A stretch of DNA of 8,137 nucleotides from Bacillota bacterium (GCA_023435985.1 JAEZKY010000215.1:1-8137); one strand, 5' to 3'; counted from the first letter of the stretch, positions 1 through 7,185 are shown. The notes: generated by a model not told the origin, from the sequence alone. Numbers and translations: made by a program.

Positions 1-743
1 GCCATTAATTGTGGATAATTAACTGAATATGCACTTTGAATTTTAGCAAGAGCTGAAGATAAAGTTGCTGCATCTGCGTTTGAATTTACAATTAAAGGCC
101 ACATTAAATCTTTAAAAGCGAATAATGCTGTAAATATTCCAAGTGCAACTAATCCTGACTTTGTAAGAGGAAGCATTACTTTTAAGAAAGTTTGTCCTAT
201 ATTACATCCATCAAGCCTGGCTGATTCTTCTAATTCTTTGGGAAGGCCCATAAAGAACTGTCTTAACAAAAATGTGCCAAAGGCACTAACAAGCCCTGGA
301 AATAGTAAAGCAAATACTGTATTTCTCATACCCAATTTATCTACCATCAGATATTGTGGAATTATGAAAAGTTGAACTGGTACCATCATTTGAAATAGCA
401 CTATTCCAAACAAAAAATTTCTTCCTGGAAACTTTAATCTTGCAAAGGCATAGGCCGCCATAGCACTGAAGGCTACAGAACAAATTACCCTTAAGCTTAT
501 CATTGCAAAAGTATTAAAATATAGCATAATAAAATCATTTTGCCTTATTACCTCAAAATAATTTTCAATTTTCCATTCTGCTGGGAACATTATAAAAGGA
601 TTCATGGAAGTAGATTCTGATACACTTTTAAATGATGTAAGTATCATCCATGCAAAGGGCATTATCATAATAACTACTCCTAGAATTAAAACTAAATGTA
701 TGCATATTTTTCTGCCTTTCTTATTCTTATTTATACTCGACAT
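1..743 (-). CDS. Sugar ABC transporter permease, MalG type (partial)
   Basis: This is an inner-membrane subunit of a CUT1-type carbohydrate importer. The visible 247 codons start MSSINKNKKGRKICIHLV and run off the left edge. Relatives are about 275-295 residues, so roughly the last 30-50 residues are missing. A first hydrophobic segment lies near residues 14-35 and others near 73-98 and 109-130. The cytoplasmic EAA loop that docks on the ATPase is at about 172-192 (EESARLDG, then VMLPL), with the conserved Gly and Leu-Pro. The ATG at 743 follows AAAGGAG at 9-nt spacing, and the start lies 16 nt after the upstream permease stop, so the two are translationally close. This gene was read directly from the minus strand. 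The family call is firm; the transported sugar cannot be read from it. Confidence 0.93.
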   Translation of the reverse strand, partial: MSSINKNKKGRKICIHLVLILGVVIMIMPFAWMILTSFKSVSESTSMNPFIMFPAEWKIENYFEVIRQNDFIMLYFNTFAMISLRVICSVAFSAMAAYAFARLKFPGRNFLFGIVLFQMMVPVQLFIIPQYLMVDKLGMRNTVFALLFPGLVSAFGTFLLRQFFMGLPKELEESARLDGCNIGQTFLKVMLPLTKSGLVALGIFTALFAFKDLMWPLIVNSNADAATLSSALAKIQSAYSVNYPQLM

Positions 744-759
744 GATGCTTGTCTCCTTT

Positions 760-1680
760 CTACATATAATTTACCCATTTCTTTTGAGCTTTCATTTGAA
801 ATACTGTAATAATCATTATTATGACTAGAAGCAGCATTACAATTGCTGATCCATAACCCTTATCTGCATATTTAAAGGAACTGTTATAAAATAAATATAC
901 TAAAGATACTGTACTATCATATGCTGGACTAGTTACATCAATCATCATATAAATAACATCAAAGACCTGCATTCCTTGAATTATACTGGTTACTACAACA
1001 AAAAATAGCGTCGGTGATACTAATGGCAATGTAATATTAAAAAATTGTCTAACTGGCTTAGCACCATCTATACTAGATGCTTCATAATAATCTCTTGGTA
1101 TTTCTTGAAGCCCTGCGATTAGAAGTACCATACTGTATCCAATTGTGCTCCATATACCTATAATTATTATTGAATATAGAGCTATATTAGGGTCATCAAT
1201 CCAATTTACAGGATTTATTCCAACTTTCGATAACGCATAGTTAATAAGCCCATATTGATTGTTATATAACCATTTCCATATCATTGTTATTGCAGCTGGA
1301 GCCGCAACCATTGGAATAAAATAGATAGTCCTGTAAGTACCTTTTCCATTTATTTTAGAATTTAATAATACTGCTAAAATCATTGCTATGATCACTGTTA
1401 CAGGAACAACTATAACTGTGTATTTTAATGTATTAATTACCGCATGCCATACTTGTGCATCTCCAAGCATCTTTTTGTAATTGTTTAAGCCTACGAATAC
1501 ATTTCCTTTTCCAAAATCACCGCTTTTAAAGAAACTTAAATACAACGTTTGAAAAATTGGTATGATATTCAATATCATAAGTCCAATAATAGTTGGAGCA
1601 ACTAAAAAATATGCCCATTTCCACTCATTAATCGTCTGCTTGGATAGCTTTTTCTTAATTATTGTTGTATCCTTTGCCAT
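760..1680 (-). CDS. Sugar ABC transporter permease, MalF type
   Basis: This 306-residue inner-membrane protein is the partner of the MalG-type permease; together they form the translocation channel. A short basic cytoplasmic N-terminus (KKKLSK) precedes a membrane segment at about 23-50. Further hydrophobic segments lie near 86-107, 118-137, 169-190, 222-240 and 277-296. The EAA docking loop is at about 199-223 (YEASSIDGAKP, then ITLPLVSP), with the family's conserved Gly and Leu-Pro. Length is typical of UgpA/LacF-like permeases, which lack MalF's large periplasmic insert. The ATG at 1680 is preceded by GAGGAG. An ATG overlapping that ribosome binding site is out of frame and is not used. 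It lies second in the operon, after the binding-protein gene and the 77-bp hairpin-bearing spacer. Confidence 0.95.
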   Translation of the reverse strand: MAKDTTIIKKKLSKQTINEWKWAYFLVAPTIIGLMILNIIPIFQTLYLSFFKSGDFGKGNVFVGLNNYKKMLGDAQVWHAVINTLKYTVIVVPVTVIIAMILAVLLNSKINGKGTYRTIYFIPMVAAPAAITMIWKWLYNNQYGLINYALSKVGINPVNWIDDPNIALYSIIIIGIWSTIGYSMVLLIAGLQEIPRDYYEASSIDGAKPVRQFFNITLPLVSPTLFFVVVTSIIQGMQVFDVIYMMIDVTSPAYDSTVSLVYLFYNSSFKYADKGYGSAIVMLLLVIIMIITVFQMKAQKKWVNYM

Positions 1681-1706
1681 AAATTCATCTCCTCTACAGC
1701 TATTTT

Positions 1707-1742
1707 AAAAATTACGGCAACAAAATGCATATGTTGCCGTAA
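1707..1742 (-). terminator. Intergenic hairpin with T-run, likely attenuating
   Basis: Perfect 11-bp arms (1712-1722 and 1732-1742, TTACGGCAACA type) enclose a 9-nt loop. Read on the minus strand, the stem begins 15 nt after the binding-protein stop and is followed at once by five T residues (1711-1707). This is a weak intrinsic terminator or a 3'-end stabiliser. In ABC import operons such structures commonly keep binding-protein mRNA in excess over permease mRNA. Read-through into the permeases is expected because they have no obvious promoter of their own. The structure is seen directly; the function is inferred. Confidence 0.65.
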
Positions 1743-1757
1743 ATAATTCTATATCGT

Positions 1758-3047
1758 TTACTTTTCTTCCTTTAGTGCATCATTCATCATTTGGGCTGTA
1801 TCTTTGCAGGCATCATCAACTGTTTTTTCACCTGTAAAGGAACCTTTTAATAATTCATAAGCCTTATCCTCCCATTTTGCAGTATTGTTAGAATATGGTC
1901 TTATTTGGGCATACTTAACCATATCAATAAAGCATTTTATGTTAAAGGTCTTATTGGAATTTACCCAAGCATCAGCTGTTCCATTATATGCAGAAATCGC
2001 TATTCCAAGTTCTGCCTGTCTTGTTTGTCCTTCTTTCGAGCTTAAATATTCAACCCATTTCCAAGCTTCTTCTGGATGTTTTGTAGTTGCTGAAATTGCA
2101 TTTCCAAGTCCATTAAAAATACTAGCTCTCTTTCCATCATTTGCTGAAGGTAATACTGCAACATTAAAATTTTTAGACATATAATCATTTGAAGTAAAGC
2201 CACTTAGATTCCAAGAACCAAATAGCCCCATTGCACATAATCCATTTTGCATTGCTTCTGCACGTTCAGCATCACCAAATATCTTTGGCGATAATCCATC
2301 TTGAACAAATTTCACATAAAATTTCATTGCTTCTATTGTCTTAGGATTATCATAACCTGATACTTTATCATCAGTTATAATTGTTCCTCCATTTTGATAA
2401 ACAAAATTATAATATCCTTCTTGATTGTGTAATGGAGCCAAAAAACCATATTGTTTACCATCACCTGTTGTTAACTTTTTAGCTGCTTCATATAATTTAT
2501 CCCAGTTCCAAGTTTCATCTGGGTATGAGATTCCAGCTCTATCAAACATAGTTTTGTTATACCAAAGACCTATTGTATCGTAATCTTTTGGAATTGCATA
2601 TTGCTTATTATTTAGATTGTATATTTTATCTAATCCTTCTGGATAATTTGACAATTTAACTTCACTGCTCTTATTAATTCTATCTGTTAAATCCATAAGC
2701 ATACCATTTGATTCATACCTATAAGTTTCATTTGAATGCATCCAGAAAGTATCTGGAAGTGAACCGCCTGTTGCAGCTGCTTCTAGCATTGTCCAATAAT
2801 TATCCCATCCTACAACTTGTAAATCTATTTTTATTCCAGGATTTTTTGTTTCGAACTCATCAGCCATCGTTCTGATACCTTTTGCTTGATTTGAGTCCCA
2901 AAGCGCGTAAGTAATGTGTACATCTTTGCTACTGCCACTAGATGCATCTTGTCCACTTGTAGATGCAGTCTTTGTGCCACCACATCCAATTAATCCGGTA
3001 ACAGCCATTACGCTAGCTAATATTAAAGAAACAATTTTCTTTTTCAT
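1758..3047 (-). CDS. Sugar ABC transporter substrate-binding lipoprotein
   Basis: This 429-residue extracellular solute-binding protein of the MalE/UgpB type captures the sugar outside the cell and delivers it to the permease pair. The N-terminus is a classical lipoprotein signal: MKKK, a hydrophobic stretch, then the lipobox LIGC with the lipidated Cys at 22. A Ser/Gly/Thr-rich linker follows (about 23-41). The mature domain begins near VHITYALWDSNQ. Family-like features include the FETKNPGIKIDLQVV segment (about 65-79), the LPDTFWMHS segment and the HPEEAWKWVEYLSSKEGQ segment near the C-terminal third. The ATG at 3047 is preceded by GGGAGGT. It is first in the importer operon and divergent from the AraC-family regulator. 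The substrate cannot be assigned; an oligosaccharide or other glycan-derived sugar is usual for this family. Confidence 0.95.
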   Translation of the reverse strand: MKKKIVSLILASVMAVTGLIGCGGTKTASTSGQDASSGSSKDVHITYALWDSNQAKGIRTMADEFETKNPGIKIDLQVVGWDNYWTMLEAAATGGSLPDTFWMHSNETYRYESNGMLMDLTDRINKSSEVKLSNYPEGLDKIYNLNNKQYAIPKDYDTIGLWYNKTMFDRAGISYPDETWNWDKLYEAAKKLTTGDGKQYGFLAPLHNQEGYYNFVYQNGGTIITDDKVSGYDNPKTIEAMKFYVKFVQDGLSPKIFGDAERAEAMQNGLCAMGLFGSWNLSGFTSNDYMSKNFNVAVLPSANDGKRASIFNGLGNAISATTKHPEEAWKWVEYLSSKEGQTRQAELGIAISAYNGTADAWVNSNKTFNIKCFIDMVKYAQIRPYSNNTAKWEDKAYELLKGSFTGEKTVDDACKDTAQMMNDALKEEK

Positions 3048-3137
3048 TTATGATACCTCCCGCTTTTATAAAAATTAATTTTTCAATTAATATTTATCCT
3101 CAACATTAGTCTGTTAAACTAATATTAAAAATCCAAA

Positions 3138-3166
3138 TTTATAGTTTAAATTTCTTGAAACTTAAA
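3138..3166 (-). promoter_or_regulatory. Weak candidate promoter for the importer operon
   Basis: On the minus strand a TATAAA-like -10 (3143-3138) lies 17 nt downstream of a poor -35 (TTTAAG, 3166-3161), about 90 nt before the binding-protein start. The -35 matches consensus at only half its positions, as expected for an activator-dependent promoter. In DNA this AT-rich such matches also arise by chance, so this is the best candidate rather than a firm site. Confidence 0.2.
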
Positions 3167-3200
3167 TAAAAATGTATATTTTCTTTTATGTACGGTTATA

Positions 3201-3212
3201 GTAAAGCTTTAC
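3201..3212. promoter_or_regulatory. 12-bp palindrome in importer upstream region
   Basis: GTAAAGCTTTAC is a perfect palindrome located about 155 bp before the binding-protein start. On the minus strand it reads TGTAAAGCTTTACT, one base short of a TGTAA...TTACA inverted repeat. That pattern has been described (from memory) as a variant CcpA site in solventogenic clostridia. It could be an operator for CcpA or another dimeric regulator. The palindrome is seen directly; its role is inferred. Confidence 0.35.
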
Positions 3213-3432
3213 AAAATTAAGTAAGAAATAATTAATATAGAATTTTTATATTATTTCTAGAACTAAATATTTAATTTTTTTTACAACCTACTTATTAGTA
3301 CGGCTATTCCTCCCATATATTATCTTACATGGATTTACTTGCTTTCCATGATTAAATTCTATCATCTGAAAAACATAAAATACATAGAATAACAAAGCTA
3401 AAAATATATCCTTTTGCTATATTGTTTTATTA

Positions 3433-3461
3433 TTGATTAATAATAGACGCAAAAGTATATA
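3433..3461 (+). promoter_or_regulatory. Candidate promoter for the AraC-family gene
   Basis: A TTGATT -35 (3433-3438) and a TATATA -10 (3456-3461) are separated by 17 bp and lie about 60 bp before the regulator start at 3520. Alternative -10 hexamers TATGAT (3465-3470) and TATACT (3470-3475) are nearby but have no fitting -35. The exact pair is uncertain; that a promoter lies here is likely. Confidence 0.4.
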
Positions 3462-3490
3462 TTTTATGATATACTAATTCCATACAGTAT

Positions 3491-3504
3491 TGTAAACAAT
3501 ATCA
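3491..3504 (+). promoter_or_regulatory. Cre-like (CcpA) site before the AraC-family start
   Basis: TGTAAACAATATCA matches the classical catabolite-responsive element TGWAANCGNTNWCA at every defined position except the central G, which is A. It lies downstream of the candidate promoter and just upstream of the regulator's ribosome binding site, a position where bound CcpA would block transcription. The central CG is usually well conserved, so affinity may be reduced. Confidence 0.4.
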
Positions 3505-3506
3505 AT

Positions 3507-3513
3507 GGTGGTG
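3507..3513 (+). promoter_or_regulatory. Ribosome binding site deciding the AraC-family start
   Basis: GGTGGTG lies 6 nt before the ATG at 3520. The upstream in-frame ATG at 3505 overlaps this site and lacks a purine-rich element of its own. This favours MADFKSF as the true N-terminus. Confidence 0.6.
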
Positions 3514-3519
3514 AAAATT

Positions 3520-4368
3520 ATGGCGGACTTTAAAAGTTTTATTTTTAATAATGTTAATTATGTTGATATTATCCTCTATCAATTTGGTTCAGAACGCTGC
3601 GATCCTTTGCATTCATTTGGGCCAACTGTTAAAAATCACTATCTTTTTCACTACATATTATCTGGAAAAGGTAAACTTTACTCAATTAATGATAGAACAA
3701 ATAAAACTTCTATATATAATATAAAGGCTGGAGAAGGTTTTTTACTAACTCCAAATATAATAAACACTTATGAAGCAGATAAAGATGATCCCTGGAATTA
3801 TATATGGATAGAATTTGAAGGCTTGAAAGCTGAACGATACTTAGATGAAATAGGAATATCAGCAAGAAATCCAATATATATACCAAAGGAATACAATTTT
3901 GAGAACTCTATTATAGATAATTTTAGATTTTTGCTAAATAATCCAAGTGCACCGGATTCGGCTATACTGGGGCATACTTATCTGATTTTTTATTCCCTTT
4001 TAGAGAATTCTGCTTCTAACAATACGAAGAAAGCTACCAACCTTCAGGAATTCTATGTTAGAGAGGCTATAAATTATATTGAGAAGAACTATAACAATAA
4101 CATTTCTGTTGAAGATATTGCAAAGTGGTGTAATCTTGATAGAAGCTATTTTGGAAAGATATTCAAAAGCTCTATGAAAACCACGCCTCAGGAATTTTTA
4201 ATAAAATATAGGTTGTCTAAAGCCTGTGAAATGCTTAAGAACAAGAATACATCAATTAAAGATATTGCTGAACTCACAGGATATCCAAATCAATTTTATT
4301 TTTCTAAAGCTTTTAAAAATGTTTATAATATAACTCCTAGTAAATGGCGGAATCAAAATAAATTATAA
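3520..4368 (+). CDS. AraC-family transcriptional regulator
   Basis: This 282-residue sugar-responsive regulator probably controls the divergent importer. An N-terminal cupin-like sensor (about 25-100) shows HSFGPTVKNHYLFHYILSGKG followed by AGEGFLLTPN and YIWIEFEG, the ligand-binding fold of AraC-type regulators. The C-terminal DNA-binding region has two helix-turn-helix motifs, about 195-218 (ISVEDIAKWCNLDRSYFGKIF) and 245-268 (SIKDIAELTGYPNQFYFSKAF), ending in the typical ITPSKWR. The frame is open from an ATG at 3505. I choose the ATG at 3520 because GGTGGTG sits 6 nt before it, whereas the upstream ATG has no ribosome binding site and abuts the cre-like site. Length is normal for the family. 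The inducer is unknown, presumably the imported sugar. Confidence 0.93.
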   Translation: MADFKSFIFNNVNYVDIILYQFGSERCDPLHSFGPTVKNHYLFHYILSGKGKLYSINDRTNKTSIYNIKAGEGFLLTPNIINTYEADKDDPWNYIWIEFEGLKAERYLDEIGISARNPIYIPKEYNFENSIIDNFRFLLNNPSAPDSAILGHTYLIFYSLLENSASNNTKKATNLQEFYVREAINYIEKNYNNNISVEDIAKWCNLDRSYFGKIFKSSMKTTPQEFLIKYRLSKACEMLKNKNTSIKDIAELTGYPNQFYFSKAFKNVYNITPSKWRNQNKL

Positions 4369-4378
4369 TAAAAAATAT

Positions 4379-4504
4379 ATAACTTGAAGAAAAACAACTA
4401 TAAAGCTTATTACCTTGAATTTTACCAACTATATAAGGCATGGCAGTGGCAAATATCAACTGCATCACCACAACCATAACAAACATACCTAAAAGTATGC
4501 CTAT
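4379..4504 (-). pseudogene. Decayed N-terminus of a DHA2-type MFS drug exporter
   Basis: In the gap after the PEP-synthase-like gene, one minus-strand frame reads GILLGMFVMVVVMQLIFATA, then MPYIVGKIQGNKLYSCFSSS and Tyr. This parallels the first membrane helix and following loop of EmrB/QacA-type 14-helix exporters, where GMF..alDqTIv.TAmPtIvg.l.G..lYsW..tsY is typical. The acidic LDQT core has become VVMQL, the Thr of MPTIV is Tyr, and the usual Trp after LYS is replaced. No ATG, GTG or TTG precedes the first in-frame Met at 4486, and that Met has no ribosome binding site. The frame stops at 4337 inside the convergent AraC-family gene, so at least 90% of an exporter is missing. The family match is from memory of the motif, so this is a reasoned call, not a certain one. 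Confidence 0.5.
4398..4410. repeat. 13-bp direct repeat, copy 1
   Basis: CTATAAAGCTTAT occurs here and again at 4501-4513, the starts being 103 bp apart. The two copies bracket most of the decayed exporter fragment and fall in different reading frames of it. Identity over 13 bases in so short a gap is unlikely by chance even in AT-rich DNA. It may be a footprint of slippage or recombination. Confidence 0.6.
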
Positions 4505-4513
4505 AAAGCTTAT
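4501..4513. repeat. 13-bp direct repeat, copy 2
   Basis: This is the second exact copy of CTATAAAGCTTAT, 18 bp beyond the end of the PEP-synthase-like gene, in the same orientation as copy 1 at 4398-4410. Confidence 0.6.
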
Positions 4514-4530
4514 ATTATAAACGCCATCAC

Positions 4531-7185
4531 CTATTGTCCTATAACCATCACATATCCGTTATTTCCGTCTACTCTAATTTTTTGACCTGTTTTAATCTTT
4601 TGGGTAGCTTCTGATATTCCTACAACTGCTGGTATTCCATACTCTCTAGCTACCACAGTTCCGTGAGTTAATAGGCCTCCAACTTCCATTACCAATCCAG
4701 CTGCATTTATAAAAAGTGGCGTCCATCCTGGATCAGTGAATGGTGCTATAAGAATCTCACCTTTATTTAAAGCGGCCTTAGAAGGATCAGTTATTACCTT
4801 TGCAATGCCCTCTATTATTCCTGATGAAACTGGAATACCTATAAGAGCTCCCTCAGGTAAATTTTTTCTCTTGTATCCAGCTTTTATTTCTTCTCCTTCA
4901 CTTGTAATAACACGAGGAGCATTTAGTTTTTTGTAATGCTCATATTCTTCTTTTCTTTGTTCTACTAATGCCTTAAGACTTTCATTATTTTCAATTGCTT
5001 TATATAGTTCTTCGAAACTTATATAGAAAATATCCTTTTCCTCATTTAAATGACCTTTTTGAACTAGTACTTTTGCTTCTTCAAGGAGTGCATTCTTAAA
5101 GATCATACAAAGCCTCATCATCATAAACTTGTGGTGTTCCCTTATTGGAAAATCATTTCTTAAAACTAATATGAGCCTCCTTGCAATTTTAGCTTTAAAT
5201 TTTCCGTGTTTAGCTTGTATTTCTTTTACCATATTTTCTGCCGCAGCTTTTGCCTTTTCTATAGTATTTTTGTATTCTTCTCTATGAGCCCCTTCCTTAG
5301 AAGTTCTAATAGTCGCAAGTATAGATTTTACAAGTGGCTCTGGATTCTCTATCCAACGCTCCCTAGCTATATCTATTTCTCCTGAAGCACGTACTCCATA
5401 CTGATTTATAAAATCATTAAAGAATCTCTTGAACTCATCATTTCCTTTAACTTTCTTTATTCTTAAAGGCAATGTCTTATAATCTTCATTTTCAAATTCA
5501 TCAATTAAACTTTGAGATTTTCTTACCATATCTGCCAAATCTCCAGTAAGCAGTCCCATTTCTGTAGTAATGTTACCTTCTAAACCTTTTGTAATTATAT
5601 TAGTATAATTACTTGTTCCTAAAAGCTTAATTTCTAACTTTTCAAGTACCTTAAAAGCAATAATTCCTGGAGCCAAATATGGAATTACTTTCTTAGCATC
5701 TTCATAAAGGCTAGCTTTTTCATAGATTACATTTAATCTTTCAATACCTTGATTTGCATTTAAAATAGCTTTCAAGGTGTCCTCTTCACGTTGCTTAATA
5801 TAGTTATTCATAAACTTTATTGTTCCATCAGGATTAGTGAAAACAAGATTTTTTATAACTTTAACTGCAGCAGGGGCTATATATTTCAAAAAGGGTTTAA
5901 GATTGGCTCTCTTTCCTTTAAACGTTTTCTCAAAATCTTTCCTTTTTAGAAGTTCTCTTAAAGCTTCTGCCATCAAGGCATCTGCATTTGTTAATAATTC
6001 TAATAGCTTCTCCTTTATTTTCTCAGAATGCATAAGTCCACTTACATCTGCATAAATTCTACCACCGGCTGAAGCCAAAATCTTATATTTTTCTTCTCTT
6101 TTAATATTTTTACCAAAAGGCAGCATATCTCTAAATAAATCTATCCCTAAAGGAGAAATCGGATCTGTCATAACTTGGAGATGGTTTATAGAGATATAGG
6201 TATGCATACCATCATCTTTAGGCATAGGCATTGGAAGCGGAAATAATGATGTAATAGCACGACTTTGTACTATATATAAATTATCGTTTTCTAAGCACCA
6301 CTCAATATCTTGAGGACAGCCATAATGATTTTCTATTTCCATTCCAAGTTCAGCAAGTTTTTTAATCTCAGAGTCCTTCATTACCTGACTAACAGATTTT
6401 TCACCTGTTATGTCCACTGTTCTTGTGCCGCCACCTTGAATAGGCATTATTGCCATTTTCTTGTCTGCTATATTCTTACTTTCTATTTCCAAACTTTCTT
6501 TCTTAAATTTATATATATCAGGAGATACAAGACCAGATACTAAAGCTTCTCCAAGTCCATAACTTGCATCAATAGAAATAACTCCTCTATGACCTGATAC
6601 AGGATCTGCTGTAAACATGATACCAGCTATATTTGGAAGAACCATTTTTTGTACTACCACAGACATATGGACCTTTTCATGTTGAATTTTATTTTGTAAC
6701 CTATAAAGTATAGCTCTATCAGTAAATAATGATGCCCAGCAATTTCTTACAGAATTAATAAGTGAAGCTTTTCCTTTAATATTAAGATAAGTATCTTGTT
6801 GACCTGCGAAAGATGCAAAAGCTAAATCTTCTGCAGTAGCACTTGATCTAACAGCATAATAGTTATCAATCCCAATCTGATTAGCCGCTTTTATAATCTC
6901 TTGTTCTACCTTTTCTGGCATTTCCGATTGCTCTATTTTTTCTCTTATTTTAGTTCCTATGATACCTATATTTTCAATGTTTGCATCTTTAATTTCTTCT
7001 ACAATAAAATCATAAAGTTTATTGTAATTTATAAATTCTTTATAACTTTCTGTAGTTACACAAAATCCAAAAGGAACTGGAAAACCAGCCTTAGTCATCT
7101 CTCCTAGATTTGCACCTTTACCACCTACAAGTGCTAAATCTTTCTTATCTATTTCATCAAAATATAGTATATATTTCCTACTCAT
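4531..7185 (-). CDS. PEP-synthase-like phosphotransferase, rifampicin phosphotransferase type
   Basis: This 884-residue cytoplasmic enzyme probably uses ATP to phosphorylate a small molecule through a phospho-His carrier. The N-terminal PPDK-type ATP-grasp domain (about 1-315) shows VGGKGANLGEM (20-30), AVRSSATAEDL (111-121), FAGQQDTYLN (126-135), GIMFTADP (188-195), PQDIEW (291-296) and VQSRAIT (306-312). A long middle domain follows, with NHLQVMTDPISPLG (334-347) and IREHHK (681-686), both resembling rifampicin phosphotransferases. The C-terminal swivel domain carries THGTVVAREYGIPAVVG with the catalytic His at 841. A true PEP synthase would continue into a PEP-binding barrel; here the protein ends 43 residues after the His. 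AAGGAAG precedes the ATG at 7185. It is co-transcribed with the TetR gene, 17 bp upstream. Architecture is firm; rifamycin as substrate is a hypothesis. Confidence 0.9.
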   Translation of the reverse strand: MSRKYILYFDEIDKKDLALVGGKGANLGEMTKAGFPVPFGFCVTTESYKEFINYNKLYDFIVEEIKDANIENIGIIGTKIREKIEQSEMPEKVEQEIIKAANQIGIDNYYAVRSSATAEDLAFASFAGQQDTYLNIKGKASLINSVRNCWASLFTDRAILYRLQNKIQHEKVHMSVVVQKMVLPNIAGIMFTADPVSGHRGVISIDASYGLGEALVSGLVSPDIYKFKKESLEIESKNIADKKMAIMPIQGGGTRTVDITGEKSVSQVMKDSEIKKLAELGMEIENHYGCPQDIEWCLENDNLYIVQSRAITSLFPLPMPMPKDDGMHTYISINHLQVMTDPISPLGIDLFRDMLPFGKNIKREEKYKILASAGGRIYADVSGLMHSEKIKEKLLELLTNADALMAEALRELLKRKDFEKTFKGKRANLKPFLKYIAPAAVKVIKNLVFTNPDGTIKFMNNYIKQREEDTLKAILNANQGIERLNVIYEKASLYEDAKKVIPYLAPGIIAFKVLEKLEIKLLGTSNYTNIITKGLEGNITTEMGLLTGDLADMVRKSQSLIDEFENEDYKTLPLRIKKVKGNDEFKRFFNDFINQYGVRASGEIDIARERWIENPEPLVKSILATIRTSKEGAHREEYKNTIEKAKAAAENMVKEIQAKHGKFKAKIARRLILVLRNDFPIREHHKFMMMRLCMIFKNALLEEAKVLVQKGHLNEEKDIFYISFEELYKAIENNESLKALVEQRKEEYEHYKKLNAPRVITSEGEEIKAGYKRKNLPEGALIGIPVSSGIIEGIAKVITDPSKAALNKGEILIAPFTDPGWTPLFINAAGLVMEVGGLLTHGTVVAREYGIPAVVGISEATQKIKTGQKIRVDGNNGYVMVIGQ

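Larger units (their letters stand above)
3048..3504. promoter_or_regulatory. Divergent control region, importer versus AraC regulator
   Basis: This 457-bp gene-free, very AT-rich stretch must hold the promoters of both the importer operon (leftward) and the regulator (rightward). Structures seen: a perfect 12-bp palindrome GTAAAGCTTTAC at 3201-3212; a spaced direct repeat GTACGGTTAT (3190-3199) and GTACGGCTAT (3298-3307); an inverted repeat CATGGA/TCCATG with an 11-nt gap at 3328-3350; and a cre-like site at 3491-3504. AraC-family activators often bind spaced direct repeats, so the GTACGG pair is the more likely operator candidate. I saw no riboswitch or small gene. Confidence 0.7.

Noticed and set aside
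604..828. Plus-strand open frame of 74 codons across the junction of the two permease genes
   Set aside because: It lies antisense to both permeases, has no ribosome binding site and its translation is a mirror of hydrophobic membrane codons.
1885..2184. Plus-strand open frame of 99 codons
   Set aside because: It is fully antisense to the substrate-binding protein, whose frame, signal peptide and family features are clear.
3328..3350. CATGGA/TCCATG inverted repeat as a terminator or operator
   Set aside because: The stem is only 6 bp with an 11-nt gap and no T-run; too weak to call alone, so it is mentioned only within the control region.
3505..3519. Upstream ATG as start of the AraC-family gene
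   Set aside because: There is no ribosome binding site before it, and the only purine-rich element lies between it and the ATG at 3520.
4337..4486. A real small membrane protein of about 49 residues starting at the ATG at 4486
   Set aside because: It has no ribosome binding site, overlaps the end of the convergent AraC-family gene, and its similarity to a DHA2 exporter begins before that ATG.
4736..7107. Four plus-strand open frames (4736-4936, 5837-6055, 6310-6543, 6901-7107)
   Set aside because: All are antisense to the well-supported phosphotransferase gene, with no ribosome binding sites and no recognisable motifs.
4531..7185. Calling the large gene a genuine phosphoenolpyruvate synthase (ppsA)
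   Set aside because: The swivelling His domain is at the extreme C-terminus and the PEP/pyruvate-binding barrel is absent.
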